Shown: positions 45,562-54,707, numbered from the stretch's first letter. The stretch: DNA of 62,398 bases from Loktanella sp. (GCA_020201155.1 JAIVHI010000007.1:1-62398); one strand, 5' to 3'. Notes: generated by a model from the letters alone, not told the origin. Translations and numbers: made by a program.

Positions 45562-47069
45562 GCCAGTGCCAGCCCTTTTATCCGTTCCGGTTGCGGGTGT
45601 TTGTCCGCGACAGCGGCAATCCGTGTCCAGACAGCATCGAAGAAAAGCGTCACCGTGTCCTGCGCGAAGGCATGGGCTTGCGCGAGCGCGTCTTCCGCGT
45701 GCCGCATCCTGTCGGCGCGGTTTTTCCAGTCGGCCAGTCGGGCCATCGCTGCCCTGTCATGTCCGGCGAGCTCGCCGATCAGGTCCGCGAAATCCGCCGA
45801 CCCGCCGCCAGGTCTCAGGGCACGTGTGGCAAGGGTGCGTTCGTGAATGCCGTTGGCACCTTCGTAGATCGCGCAGATCCGGGCATCGCGCCATATCTGT
45901 TCGAGCCCGTATTCACGCAGGTAGCCGTAGCCGCCCAAGACCTGAATCCCCAGATCGGCAGATTCGACACCCGCTTGGGAGCCTGCGATCTTGCAAAGCG
46001 GCGTCAGGAAATCGACCAGCGCGGGCCGTTTGCCGCGTTCCAGTTCCACAAGGGTGACATGGCACATGGCGCGGGCGCCGAGGGCCAGCCTGTCCTGCCG
46101 GTCGAGCATGCGTGCCACGTCCGCGTGCAGGTGCAACCGCGCGGGCGACTTGTCGGGCAACCGACCCTGCACACGGTCCAGCGCGTAGTTGCGGGCGATC
46201 CGGGCGGCATGCGAAGCGTGGGCGACACCCTGCAGGGCCACGTCGATGCGGGCGTGGTTCATCAGTGTGAACATGACCATGAGACCGTCACCCTCGGCCC
46301 CGATCAATTCGGCCTTCGCCGCATCAAAGGTCATCTGGCAGGTCGGCGAGGCATGCAGGCCCATCTTGTCCTCGATCCGCGTGACCGTGACGGCAGACTG
46401 CCGGGGACAGGCAAAGAGAGACAAACCGCCCAGACCCGCGCCACCCGACCGCGCCAGAACAAGATGCAGGATCGTGTCGGACATGTCCTGATCGCCGCCA
46501 GAGATGAATATCTTTTCGCCCGTGATCTGCCACGCAGGTCCCTTGCGGACCGCCTTGCAGCGGATCGCCGACAGGTCCGACCCTGCGGCGGGCTCGGTCA
46601 GGCACATGGTCGATAGCGCGGCACCCTTGGCAAGCTTGGGCAGCCATTCTGCCTGCTGGGCCGCAGTACCGTCGCGCAACAGCACGGCAGCTGCCCCCGG
46701 AACAAGGTTGCAGACCATCTGCATGGCATGGTTGGCGCCGCTGAAGATTTCCGAAACTCCCGCCGCGACAAGGGGCGAGGCCCCCATGCCGCCATGTGCC
46801 TCGGGTAGGGTCAGCCCTTGCCAGCCACCCGCCGCCAGTTCCGCGTAGGCCGCACCGAAGCCATCCGGCATCCGCACGCGCCCGTTTACGAGCCGTGCCC
46901 CCTGCCTGTCGCCGACCGCGTTCAGCGGTGCGATGACCCCGGCGGCAAATTGGCCGAAATGATCCAGAATGCTGTCGGCAAGATCGTCATCCCAGCCATC
47001 GACAGATCCGGCCCCGGCGACATGACGCAGGGAAAAGAGGATGTCCTCGGTCGGGGCGACGAACGTCAT
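45558..47069 (-). CDS. Acyl-CoA dehydrogenase
   Basis: FAD-dependent acyl-CoA dehydrogenase, 503 residues. Typical segments: LPEAHGGMGASPL, CLTEPAAGSDLSAIR (flavin and substrate contacts), ITGEKIFISGG, and IYEGANGIHERTL with the catalytic-base glutamate region. It has the extended C-terminus of the long ACAD group that uses aromatic or branched acyl-CoAs. Thirteen bases after the amidohydrolase stop and overlapping the monooxygenase. Oxidises an acyl-CoA intermediate in this catabolic region; substrate unknown. Confidence 0.92.
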   Translation of the reverse strand: MTFVAPTEDILFSLRHVAGAGSVDGWDDDLADSILDHFGQFAAGVIAPLNAVGDRQGARLVNGRVRMPDGFGAAYAELAAGGWQGLTLPEAHGGMGASPLVAAGVSEIFSGANHAMQMVCNLVPGAAAVLLRDGTAAQQAEWLPKLAKGAALSTMCLTEPAAGSDLSAIRCKAVRKGPAWQITGEKIFISGGDQDMSDTILHLVLARSGGAGLGGLSLFACPRQSAVTVTRIEDKMGLHASPTCQMTFDAAKAELIGAEGDGLMVMFTLMNHARIDVALQGVAHASHAARIARNYALDRVQGRLPDKSPARLHLHADVARMLDRQDRLALGARAMCHVTLVELERGKRPALVDFLTPLCKIAGSQAGVESADLGIQVLGGYGYLREYGLEQIWRDARICAIYEGANGIHERTLATRALRPGGGSADFADLIGELAGHDRAAMARLADWKNRADRMRHAEDALAQAHAFAQDTVTLFFDAVWTRIAAVADKHPQPERIKGLALA

Positions 47070-47081
47070 CGCGCGGCGGAC

Positions 47082-47966
47082 TTACGCAACGCCCAACAGG
47101 CGCAGCGCATTCTCTTTCAGGATCAGCGGGCGCACCTCGTCCTTGAAGGGGGCCTTTTCGAAGTCGGCAAGCCAGCGGTCAGGGGTGATCGCGGGCCAGT
47201 CCGACCCGAAGAGCATCTTTTTCTTCAGGATCGAGTTGGCGTATTTGATGAAGATCTCGGGAAAGTATTTCGGGGACCAGCCGGACATGTCGAAGTAGAC
47301 GTTGGGCTTGTGCTGGGCCACGGCCAGCCCTTCTTCCGTCCAAGGAAAGGACGGATGGGCCAGAATGATCTTGAGGTCGGGGAAGTCCACCGCGACATCG
47401 TCCAGATACATCGGATTGGAATATTTCAGCCGCATCCCCATGCCGCCGCGCATCCCCGATCCGACGCCGGTCTGGCCGGTATGAAACAGCGTGATGACAC
47501 CTTCCTCGGCGCAGGCCTCCAGCACCGTATAGGCGGTGTCGCGATCGTTGGGGTAAAACCCTTGCATCGTCGGGTGAAACTTGAAGCCCTTGACGCCGAA
47601 GTCGCGGACAAGGCGTTTGACCTCGCGCGCGCCGGCCTTGCCTTTGTGTGGATCGACCGAGGCGAAGGGGATCAGGATGTCGTCGTTCTCGGCACAGACG
47701 CCTGCGACCTCTTCGTTGGAATAGCGGCGAAAGCCTGTCTGCCGCTCGGCGTCCACCGGAAAGATCACGGCGGCGATGTTGCGTTCGCGGTAGTAGGCGG
47801 CGGTGTCCTGCACGGTGGGCAGCATCCCGTCGACACCGGCGGGGTTCTTGAAGTAGGCCGCCATGCCTTCCTGAAACTCGGTGTAACCGTCGTCGCGGGG
47901 GCCGCAGCAGGGCTCTTCCGCGTGGGTGTGAAAGTCGATCGCCTTCACCTTTGCAAAATCAACCAT
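47082..47966 (-). CDS. Amidohydrolase family protein (ACMSD/decarboxylase-like)
   Basis: TIM-barrel metal hydrolase, 294 residues, of the amidohydrolase_2 type that includes ACMSD, resorcylate decarboxylases and 4-oxalomesaconate hydratase. Metal motifs: DFHTHAEEP (HxH), GFKFHPTMQGF, LAHPSFPW, and LFGSDWP with the final aspartate. Start at 47966 follows GAGGGAGG. Head of the leftward unit with the acyl-CoA dehydrogenase and monooxygenase, and divergent from the crotonase gene across a MarR-operator-like site. Reaction may be a decarboxylation or hydration of an aromatic or ring-cleavage acid. Confidence 0.87.
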   Translation of the reverse strand: MVDFAKVKAIDFHTHAEEPCCGPRDDGYTEFQEGMAAYFKNPAGVDGMLPTVQDTAAYYRERNIAAVIFPVDAERQTGFRRYSNEEVAGVCAENDDILIPFASVDPHKGKAGAREVKRLVRDFGVKGFKFHPTMQGFYPNDRDTAYTVLEACAEEGVITLFHTGQTGVGSGMRGGMGMRLKYSNPMYLDDVAVDFPDLKIILAHPSFPWTEEGLAVAQHKPNVYFDMSGWSPKYFPEIFIKYANSILKKKMLFGSDWPAITPDRWLADFEKAPFKDEVRPLILKENALRLLGVA

Positions 47967-48001
47967 TCGAGCGCCTCCCTCATCCGAATTCAAAAAATGC
48001 T

Positions 48002-48030
48002 ATACAGCAGAACTGTTAACTTCTACAACA
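48002..48030. promoter_or_regulatory. MarR operator-like site, amidohydrolase/crotonase region
   Basis: ATACAGCA-GAAC-TGTTAACTT resembles the site upstream of the marR gene at 54671-54697 (ATACAGCA-TAT-TGTTAAGTT). It lies in the 93-bp divergent promoter region between the amidohydrolase and the crotonase, which is AT-rich compared with its surroundings. The shared site suggests control by the MarR protein encoded at 54.2-54.6 kb. Confidence 0.5.
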
Positions 48031-48059
48031 TAAATGACGGTTGAGGAGGAGAGGGCAGC

Positions 48060-48842
48060 ATGCAGGACGCGGGCCGGGCCGAACAGGTGACGCGGGTCGA
48101 GATCGACGGCGATATCGCGACCATCGTCTTTGACCGCCCCGAAAAGCGCAACGCGATGAGCGATGCGCTGGTGGCCGATCTGGATGCCTTTTTCTCGCGC
48201 CCGCCCGAGGGTGTGAATGCGGTGATTCTACGCGGCGAGGGCGGGCATTTCTGCGCCGGTCTCGATCTGGCCGAACACGAGCAGCGCGCCCCGATCGAGG
48301 GCGTCTATCATTCCCGCAACTGGCACCGTGTGTCGGAGCTGATCGAATACGGCGGTCTGCCGGTGATTTCGGTGCTGACCGGCGCCGTGATCGGCGGCGG
48401 GTTGGAGATCGCCTGCGCGACCCATGTGCGGATCGCCGAGCCTTCGGTGCGGTTCCAGCTGCCCGAAGGCATGCGCGGCATCTTCGTGGGCGGCGGTGCA
48501 AGTGTGCGCGTGGGGCGGATCATCGGCCCCGACCGGATGCGCGAGATGATGTTGACGGGCCGCAACTATGGCGCGGCCGAAGGGTTGTCTCTGGGGCTTG
48601 CCCATTACAGCGTGGGCGAGGGTGAAGCCTACGCCCTGGCGCAAAAGCTGGCGCGCAAGATCGCCGATAACGCGCCGTTCTCGAACTATCTGATGATCAA
48701 CGCGATTCCGCGGATCAACGACATGTCGCGCGGCGACGGTCTCTTCACGGAAAGTTTGGCTGCGGCCATGTCGCAAACCTCCGATGGTGCCAAAGAGGGA
48801 TTGCGCGCCTTTCTGGAGAAGCGGGAGCCAAAATTCAGATAG
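48060..48842 (+). CDS. Crotonase/enoyl-CoA hydratase family protein
   Basis: A 260-residue crotonase-fold enzyme. The oxyanion-hole segments are HFCAGLDL and GAVIGGGLEIACA. GAGGAGGAGAGG precedes the ATG. Hydroxycinnamoyl-CoA hydratase-lyases belong to this superfamily, and a feruloyl-CoA synthase-like gene lies 3 kb away under a probable common regulator, so it could split feruloyl- or coumaroyl-CoA. That is inference, and ordinary enoyl-CoA hydratase activity is equally possible from sequence. Confidence 0.88.
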   Translation: MQDAGRAEQVTRVEIDGDIATIVFDRPEKRNAMSDALVADLDAFFSRPPEGVNAVILRGEGGHFCAGLDLAEHEQRAPIEGVYHSRNWHRVSELIEYGGLPVISVLTGAVIGGGLEIACATHVRIAEPSVRFQLPEGMRGIFVGGGASVRVGRIIGPDRMREMMLTGRNYGAAEGLSLGLAHYSVGEGEAYALAQKLARKIADNAPFSNYLMINAIPRINDMSRGDGLFTESLAAAMSQTSDGAKEGLRAFLEKREPKFR

Positions 48843-48917
48843 TGTTAGTTACGAAACTGGCCCACAAAGCGGGCAAGTGGCGCGATAAGCGCTGCGTCGT
48901 CAATCAGGGAGGATGAC

Positions 48918-49967
48918 ATGAAAAGACGCGATTTTTTGAAGACCACCGCCGCCGGTGCGCTGGCTGCCGGTGTCATGCCGGGTGCTGCCATGGCGCAGGA
49001 CGTGACGCTGCGGTTCCACCAGTTTCTGGCGCCCGTGGCACCGCTGCCCGCGCATGCGTTCAAGCCTTGGGCCGACCGTTTGTCGGAAGCCTCGGATGGC
49101 CGCATCAACGTGCAGCATTTCGACGCGATGGCGCTGGGCGGACGTCCGACCGAGCTGCTCGATCAGGCGCGTGACGGTGTCGTCGACATCTCGATGTCGC
49201 TGGTCGGCTACACGCCGGGCCGCTTCCCGCGCACCGAGGTGTTCGAACTGCCCTTCATCATGACCAATTCGATCGCGACATCGCTGGCGTTCCAGCAGAT
49301 GATCGAAGAGGATTTCGCGGAAAGCGAATACGGCGACTACAAGGTGCTGGCAGGCTGGGTGCATGGCCCCGGACTGATCCACTCGGAAGAGCCGATCGAA
49401 AGTCTCGAGGACATGCAGGGCAAGACCCTGCGCGGTCCGACCCGGATCATCACCAACCTGCTGTCCGAGCTTGGGGCCGAGCCCGTGGGCATGCCGCTTC
49501 CGGCTATTCCCGAGGCGCTGTCCAAGGGCGTCATCAACGGCACCGTGATCCCGTGGGAGGTGACCCCGTCGATCCGGCTGACCGAGCTGGTCGAGAACCA
49601 CACCGAGTTCGGCGGCCCCGAGTCGCTTTACACCGCGACGATCATCATGGTGATGAACAAGCAGGTCTACGAGAACATGCCGGACGATCTGCGCGCCATT
49701 CTCGACGCGCATATCGGCGAAGTCATGGCCCGCGATTTCAGCCAGGTGATGCTGGACTACGACGCACCCGGGCGCGAGATGGCCGTTGAGGCCGGCAACA
49801 ACATCATCACGCTTCCCGAAGAGGAAGTGGCCCGGTGGAAGGAAGCGGCACAGCCCGTCATCGACGCCTGGGTCGCAGACATGGAAGAACAGGGCATCGA
49901 CGGTCAGGCGCTGATCGACCGCGCGCGCGAACTGATCGCGGAAAAGACAGAGATGCTGAACGGCTGA
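48918..49967 (+). CDS. dctP: TRAP transporter substrate-binding protein, DctP family
   Basis: Periplasmic receptor of a tripartite ATP-independent transporter, 349 residues. Twin-arginine-like/Sec signal peptide at the N-terminus (KRRDFLKTTAAGALAAGV, about residues 1-28). The DctP-fold segment LRGPTRIITNLLSELGAEPVG carries the arginine that binds the ligand carboxylate. Followed by a hairpin, dctQ and dctM. Ligand probably an aromatic or other organic acid entering the local pathway. Confidence 0.93.
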   Translation: MKRRDFLKTTAAGALAAGVMPGAAMAQDVTLRFHQFLAPVAPLPAHAFKPWADRLSEASDGRINVQHFDAMALGGRPTELLDQARDGVVDISMSLVGYTPGRFPRTEVFELPFIMTNSIATSLAFQQMIEEDFAESEYGDYKVLAGWVHGPGLIHSEEPIESLEDMQGKTLRGPTRIITNLLSELGAEPVGMPLPAIPEALSKGVINGTVIPWEVTPSIRLTELVENHTEFGGPESLYTATIIMVMNKQVYENMPDDLRAILDAHIGEVMARDFSQVMLDYDAPGREMAVEAGNNIITLPEEEVARWKEAAQPVIDAWVADMEEQGIDGQALIDRARELIAEKTEMLNG

Positions 49968-49975
49968 TGTCACCT

Positions 49976-50003
49976 TGCGGGGCGTCGTGACCGGCGCCCC
50001 GCA
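49976..50003 (+). terminator. Hairpin between dctP and dctQ
   Basis: TGCGGGGCG and CGCCCCGCA form a perfect 9-bp stem, loop of 10, starting 8 bases after the dctP stop. Likely stabilises dctP mRNA or attenuates the permease genes, as with the hairpin at 15617-15640 after the sugar binding protein. Confidence 0.6.
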
Positions 50004-50025
50004 GCGTCCGGGGAAGGGGGAATTC

Positions 50026-50556
50026 ATGTACGGAGTCTTGTCGCGTCTGGCAGAGGTCATTGCCCGCACGATGGCGATCATCGGCGGCGTGGTCCTGCTG
50101 GCGATCATCGTGCTGACCTGTGTGTCCATCATCGGACGTGCGCTCTATTCTTCCGGCATCTGCTGCGGCCCCATTCGCGGCATCTACGATTACACTGAAC
50201 TGGGCATGGCGGTGGCACTTTTCGCCTTTTTGCCGTGGTGCCAGTTGCGCAATACCCACGCGTCGGTCGATCTGTTCAAACCGGCCTTTCCCGATGCGAT
50301 GAACCGGGGTCTGACCCTTCTCGTCGATATCGGGATGCTCGCCCTGGCGGCGCTGCTGGCGCAGCGGCTTTATCTGGGGATGCTGGACAAGATCGCTTAC
50401 GGCGACACCACCTTCATCGCGCAGGTGCCCATCTGGTGGGGCTATGCCGCCAGCCTGGTCGGCGCGGTCGGCTTCGTGCTGATCGCCGCATTCTGCGTGC
50501 TGCGGTCGTGTCGCATCTTCATTGGCATACCGACCGACTCCGAGGATTACGCATGA
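50026..50556 (+). CDS. dctQ: TRAP transporter small permease, DctQ family
   Basis: A 176-residue membrane protein with four predicted helices, the expected plan for the small TRAP subunit that links the receptor to DctM. The conserved LGMAVALFAFLPWCQLRNTHASVDLF region lies in the middle. Start at 50026 is preceded by GGGAAGGGGG. Overlaps dctM by four bases (ATGA). Confidence 0.9.
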   Translation: MYGVLSRLAEVIARTMAIIGGVVLLAIIVLTCVSIIGRALYSSGICCGPIRGIYDYTELGMAVALFAFLPWCQLRNTHASVDLFKPAFPDAMNRGLTLLVDIGMLALAALLAQRLYLGMLDKIAYGDTTFIAQVPIWWGYAASLVGAVGFVLIAAFCVLRSCRIFIGIPTDSEDYA

Positions 50557-51899
50557 GCCAAATCGAACTGGCGCTCTGGTCCTTTCCAGTGCTTCTGGGC
50601 CTTGTCTTTCTGCGCGTGCCCATTGCGCTGGCCATGCTGGGCGTCGGATTCGGCGGGGCCTATATGGTCTACGGCACGACCCTGCCGATCATGAACCAGC
50701 TCAAGTCGCTGACATTCGGCACTTTTTCCAACTATTCCTTCTCGATCATCCCGCTGTTCCTGCTGATGGGCCAGTTCGCCACGCTGTCGGGGATGAGTGC
50801 TGCCCTTTTCCGCGCCGCCGAAAGCTTTCTGGGACACCGGCGCGGGGGCGTGGCCATGTCCGCCGTGGGCGCCTGCGCGGGCTTCGGCGCGATCTGCGGG
50901 TCGTCGCTTGCGACGGCGGCGACGATGGGGCAGGTGGCCCTGCCGGAACTGCGGCGCTACGGCTATCCGGGGTCGCTGTCGACCGGTGCGCTGGCGGCGG
51001 GTGGGACGCTGGGCATCCTGATCCCGCCCTCGGTAATCCTTGTGATCTACGCCATTCTGGCCGAGCAGAACATCGAAAAGCTTTTCGTCGCGGCCCTGGT
51101 TCCCGGCATCATCGCGGCCCTTGGGTATATCCTTGCCATTTCGGTCTGGATGCGGGTGTCGCCGAATGATGCGCAGGTTCGCCCGCGCGTGCCATGGGCC
51201 GAAAGGATGAAGGCGCTGGCGCTGGTCTGGCCCGTGCTGACGATCTTTGTCGTCGTGGTGGGTGGCATCTACATCGGTGTCTTCACCCCCACCGAAGCCG
51301 CAGCCGTCGGCGCAGCGGGGACGTTCCTTGCCAGCGTCGCATCCGGCCAGATGAACTGGTCCCGGCTGAAGCAGGCCATCTTGGCGACAGCGGGTGCGTC
51401 GGCGATGATCTACCTGATCATCCTCGGGGCCGGGGTCTACAACAGCTTTCTTGCGCTGACCCAGTTGCCGCAACTGGGCGCCGAATGGGTCGGGGCCTCT
51501 GGCTTTTCACCATGGGTCGTACTTGGTGTGGTCCTGCTGATGTATCTGGTCTTCGGCTGCGTGATGGACAGCCTGTCGATGGTCCTGCTGACCGTGCCGA
51601 TCATCTATCCGATCATGCTGGCGCTGGATTTCGGGATGTCGCCGCAGGACTTCGGGCTGTGGTTCGGGATTCTCGTGCTGATCGTGGTCGAGGTGGGGCT
51701 GATCACGCCGCCCGTGGGGATGAATCTGTTCATCATCAACGGCATCGCGCGGGACACCCCGATCCGCGAGACCTACAAGGGCGCCGTCGCCGCCTTGGCC
51801 GCAGCGGCAAGCTTGTCTTGCAACGCGGCGCGCAGGGTGTCGGGGTCGAGCGCTGCACCCTTGGCAGAGAGCAGCAGCAAGGCACCCAGCTGCGCCTGA
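50553..51899 (+). CDS. dctM: TRAP transporter large permease, DctM family, 3' end lost
   Basis: Ion-coupled transport subunit with about 12 helices. Characteristic segments are FLLMGQFATLSG and GAICGSSLATAATMG. The reading is normal to RDTPIRETYKGAV (about residue 412). The family then has a last helix and ends about 25 residues later. Here the frame instead runs antisense through the end of the convergent acyl-CoA ligase gene, to a stop at 51897-51899. The join near 51780 has probably removed the last helix and both stop codons. If real, transport would likely be impaired. Confidence 0.88.
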   Translation: MSQIELALWSFPVLLGLVFLRVPIALAMLGVGFGGAYMVYGTTLPIMNQLKSLTFGTFSNYSFSIIPLFLLMGQFATLSGMSAALFRAAESFLGHRRGGVAMSAVGACAGFGAICGSSLATAATMGQVALPELRRYGYPGSLSTGALAAGGTLGILIPPSVILVIYAILAEQNIEKLFVAALVPGIIAALGYILAISVWMRVSPNDAQVRPRVPWAERMKALALVWPVLTIFVVVVGGIYIGVFTPTEAAAVGAAGTFLASVASGQMNWSRLKQAILATAGASAMIYLIILGAGVYNSFLALTQLPQLGAEWVGASGFSPWVVLGVVLLMYLVFGCVMDSLSMVLLTVPIIYPIMLALDFGMSPQDFGLWFGILVLIVVEVGLITPPVGMNLFIINGIARDTPIRETYKGAVAALAAAASLSCNAARRVSGSSAAPLAESSSKAPSCA

Positions 51900-53383
51900 T
51901 CTTCGCCGGTGATCACGGCGTCGCGGATCAATCCGCCCATCGCGTCGACCAGCTTGGCGCGGACCGCGCCGACCGCGACCCATGTGCCGGTGCTCAGCTT
52001 GAAGTTCTCCGCGATGCGCCCGTCGAAGAAAAAGCCCTTGGACCAGTCGTCGGGGTCTGCGGGTCGCAAGGCGTCGCCAAGGCAGTAATAGCCGTCTGCA
52101 TCGAAGACCTCGGCGGTCTTGGCGGGGTCGCCGTAGTAGCCGGGGGTGATCGTGGGGCCCTTGAGCCGGGCTTCCAGCTTGCCGCCGGTCGGCACCAGTT
52201 TCAGCACCAGCCCCCGCGCAGGCACGCCCACATTACCGGATTTGTCCTGGGGATCGGTGCAGGCCAGTGCAAAGGGGGCGGTTTCGGTCGATCCCAACCC
52301 TGTCGCCAGCAGCACTTCCTGTCCCGTCGCCTTGATGCTGGCCTTCTTCAGCCTGTCCCACGTGTGCTGCGCCATGCCCGCCCCGGCGTAGAACATCATG
52401 CCGAGGTCGCTGAAGAAGGTTTTTGACAGGGCTTCGTCCGTTTCCAACGCGTCGATCAGCAGGTCCCAGCCGACGGGCACGTTGAAATACCAGGTGCAGG
52501 ACACCTCGCGCAGGTTGCGCAGGGTCTCGTCGATCTTGCCGGGGGCGGGGCGGCCATCGTCGATGTAGTAGGTGCCGCCGTTGGTCATGATCAGGTAGAA
52601 GACCTTGTTGCCCGCCGCCGTATGGTTCCATGGCGCCCAGTCGAGCGTGACCGGCGGGCTGTGCGTCAGGAAGCGGTAGCAGTCGCGCACAAGGGCCTGC
52701 ATCGCTGTGATCATCCCGTTGGTGTTGATGACGGCTTTCGGCGACCCGGTCGAACCGGAGGTAAAGAGGTATTTCGCGACCGTGTCGGGGGCCAGCCGCG
52801 CCCGCGCGGCGTCTGCCCTGGCCGGATCGCCATCGAGAAGGCTGGCGTAGGTCAGTTCGCCGTCCCGTGTGATCTGGTGCCGGTCAGGGGCGGCGATGGC
52901 GGCAAAGGCGGGTCCAAAGGCCGTGGCATCGTCGGCAAAGACGGCACCGGGTGTCAGCAGCGTGGCGATGTCGCGCAGCTTGCCATGATCCTTGGAGACC
53001 AGCGAATAGGCCGGCGACACGGGCGCATAGGGCACGCCGACATAGACGCAGGCCATTCCCAGCAACGCGTGTTCAAGGCTGTTCTCGGACAGGATCAGCA
53101 GGGGGCGGTCGGGGGTCAGGCCAAGGTCCAGAAGGGATGCGCCCAGCCGCCTGACCGTGTCCAGCCCCTGCGCATAGCTGATGCGGGTCCAGTCGCCAGC
53201 CCCCGACCGCCGGGCGAGCCACGTGCGGTCGGGGGCTGTCGCGGCCCAGTGGTCCAGATAATCGGCCAGCAGGGGCGGGTGATCGGGCAGCGCACCCGTC
53301 TGCGCCATCAGGACAGAGCCGTCCGGTTGTTCGTCGTAGGTGAAGGCGGGGGACCAGAAATCGGTGTCGTAGGTCGGTATCAT
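51773..53383 (-). CDS. Feruloyl-CoA synthase-like acyl-CoA ligase, 3' end lost
   Basis: AMP-forming acyl-CoA ligase, 536 residues, closest in character to feruloyl-CoA synthases. The P-loop is LFTSGSTGSPKAV, the adenylate segment is LLATGLGSTETAPFA, and the C-terminal YCLGDALRPADP and LSTGTWVAVGAVR segments follow. It would activate ferulate or another hydroxycinnamate with CoA and ATP. The sequence ends at KLAAAAKAATAPL, about 70 residues short of usual, exactly where the convergent dctM reading is also broken. The lost tail should hold the catalytic lysine of the C-terminal domain. Ten bases after the SDR stop. Confidence 0.85.
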   Translation of the reverse strand: MIPTYDTDFWSPAFTYDEQPDGSVLMAQTGALPDHPPLLADYLDHWAATAPDRTWLARRSGAGDWTRISYAQGLDTVRRLGASLLDLGLTPDRPLLILSENSLEHALLGMACVYVGVPYAPVSPAYSLVSKDHGKLRDIATLLTPGAVFADDATAFGPAFAAIAAPDRHQITRDGELTYASLLDGDPARADAARARLAPDTVAKYLFTSGSTGSPKAVINTNGMITAMQALVRDCYRFLTHSPPVTLDWAPWNHTAAGNKVFYLIMTNGGTYYIDDGRPAPGKIDETLRNLREVSCTWYFNVPVGWDLLIDALETDEALSKTFFSDLGMMFYAGAGMAQHTWDRLKKASIKATGQEVLLATGLGSTETAPFALACTDPQDKSGNVGVPARGLVLKLVPTGGKLEARLKGPTITPGYYGDPAKTAEVFDADGYYCLGDALRPADPDDWSKGFFFDGRIAENFKLSTGTWVAVGAVRAKLVDAMGGLIRDAVITGEDQAQLGALLLLSAKGAALDPDTLRAALQDKLAAAAKAATAPL

Positions 53384-53393
53384 CGGATGCCCC

Positions 53394-54161
53394 TCAGCGC
53401 GGTGCCATGCGGATGGCCCCGTCCAGACGGATGACCTCTCCGTTCAGCATGGGGTTGCGGGTGATGTGATCGACCATCGCCGCATAGTCTGCAGGGTCGC
53501 CAAGGCGCGGTGGGAACGGCACCTGGGCGCCAAGCGAGGCTTGCACGTCTTCCGGCAGCCCTTCCAGCAAGGGCGTCAGGAACAGGCCGGGGGCGATGGA
53601 ACAGACGCGGATGCCCTTGTCCGCCAGATCGCGGGCCATTGGCAGGGTCATGCCCACGATCCCGCCCTTGGACGCGCTATAGGCGACCTGTCCGACCTGA
53701 CCCTCGTAGGCCGCGACCGAGGCGGTGTTGACGATCACGCCGCGTGCGCCGTCCTGACCGATCGGATCGGCGGCGACCATGCGGGCGGCGGCCTGGCTGG
53801 CACAGTTGAAGCTTCCCATCAGATTTACGCGGATGGTCTTTTCGAAAAGGGCCGGATCATGCGCCGCGCCGCGTGACACTGTCTTGGCAGCCGGACCGAT
53901 GCCCGCACAGTTGACGAGGATGCGCGCCACACCTTGCCTGCCTTCTGCCGCGTCGATGCCCGCCGCGACCGAGGCGGGGTCGGAGACATCGACACTGACG
54001 AAGGTCCCGCCGATCCGGGCGGCATGCGCTTCACCTGCGCCCGCGTTCAGGTCGAAGATCGTGACCTTCAACCCGCTTTCCGCCAGTTTGGCCGCAGTCG
54101 CCGCCCCCAGACCCGAGGCGGCGCCTGTGACGATCGCGGCGCTTCCTGCCCAGTCCATCAT
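53394..54161 (-). CDS. SDR family NAD(P)-dependent oxidoreductase
   Basis: A 255-residue short-chain dehydrogenase resembling 3-hydroxyacyl-CoA dehydrogenase type II. Rossmann motif TGAASGLGAATA near residue 14, catalytic serine in NTASVAA, and YSASK with the lysine present. Its ATG overlaps the marR stop (ATGA), and the ligase gene follows by 10 bp. Probably oxidises a hydroxyacyl-CoA intermediate of the aromatic side-chain pathway. Confidence 0.92.
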   Translation of the reverse strand: MMDWAGSAAIVTGAASGLGAATAAKLAESGLKVTIFDLNAGAGEAHAARIGGTFVSVDVSDPASVAAGIDAAEGRQGVARILVNCAGIGPAAKTVSRGAAHDPALFEKTIRVNLMGSFNCASQAAARMVAADPIGQDGARGVIVNTASVAAYEGQVGQVAYSASKGGIVGMTLPMARDLADKGIRVCSIAPGLFLTPLLEGLPEDVQASLGAQVPFPPRLGDPADYAAMVDHITRNPMLNGEVIRLDGAIRMAPR

Positions 54162-54640
54162 GCCTTGTCCTCTCTGTCGCTTTGCCTGATCTTTTGCAAA
54201 AGGTGCAAAAGCGTCTGCTTCTCATCGGCCGTCAGGTGCGACAGCAGCCTGTCTTCGTGCTGCCTCACGGCGTCGAGCGCGCTTTGGTAAGCCCCAAGGC
54301 CATCCGGTGTGGGCACCAATGCCTGCACCCGCCGGTCGCCCGGCACGGTGGCGCGGGTCAGATAGCCGCGCCCTTCCAGATCGTCGACGATCGCCACAAG
54401 ACCAGAGCGTTCGATGCCCAGCATCCGCGCCAGTTCGCTTTGCGATATCTGCGGAAACTGCACCACCAGCGACAGGGCCGAAAAGACGCGCGGGCCAAGG
54501 CCGTCTTCGCCCAGCGTCGCGCGGAAGTCGGCCTGCACCGTCACATAGGCGCGCTTGAGGTTGTAGCCGATGAAGCCTTCGAGATCGGTGGCGGCAATCG
54601 CCTGCTCTGCGTCCAGCCGTCCTGCCTGTTTGCGCGTCAT
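54158..54640 (-). CDS. MarR family transcriptional regulator
   Basis: A 160-residue winged-helix regulator. The DNA-recognition region reads ISQSELARMLGIERSGLVAIVDDL (about residues 60-85), followed by the wing GYLTRATVPGDRRV. The start at 54640 follows GGAGG at good spacing; an ATG at 54655 lies before it. First gene of a unit with an SDR and the CoA ligase. Its upstream site resembles one in the amidohydrolase/crotonase region. MarR proteins that sense hydroxycinnamoyl-CoA thioesters are known for such clusters, so a similar ligand is likely. Confidence 0.92.
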   Translation of the reverse strand: MTRKQAGRLDAEQAIAATDLEGFIGYNLKRAYVTVQADFRATLGEDGLGPRVFSALSLVVQFPQISQSELARMLGIERSGLVAIVDDLEGRGYLTRATVPGDRRVQALVPTPDGLGAYQSALDAVRQHEDRLLSHLTADEKQTLLHLLQKIRQSDREDKA

Positions 54641-54670
54641 GCCGCCGTCCTCCATCCCTCATGAGACGAA

Positions 54671-54697
54671 ATACAGCATATTGTTAAGTTGGTAAAC
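54671..54697. promoter_or_regulatory. MarR operator-like site at marR
   Basis: ATACAGCA-TAT-TGTTAAGTT lies about 30 bases upstream of the marR start and resembles the sequence at 48002-48030. The following TGGTAAAC/GTTTTCCA is an imperfect inverted repeat and may be part of the same control region. Confidence 0.5.
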
Positions 54698-54707
54698 GGT
54701 TTTCCAG

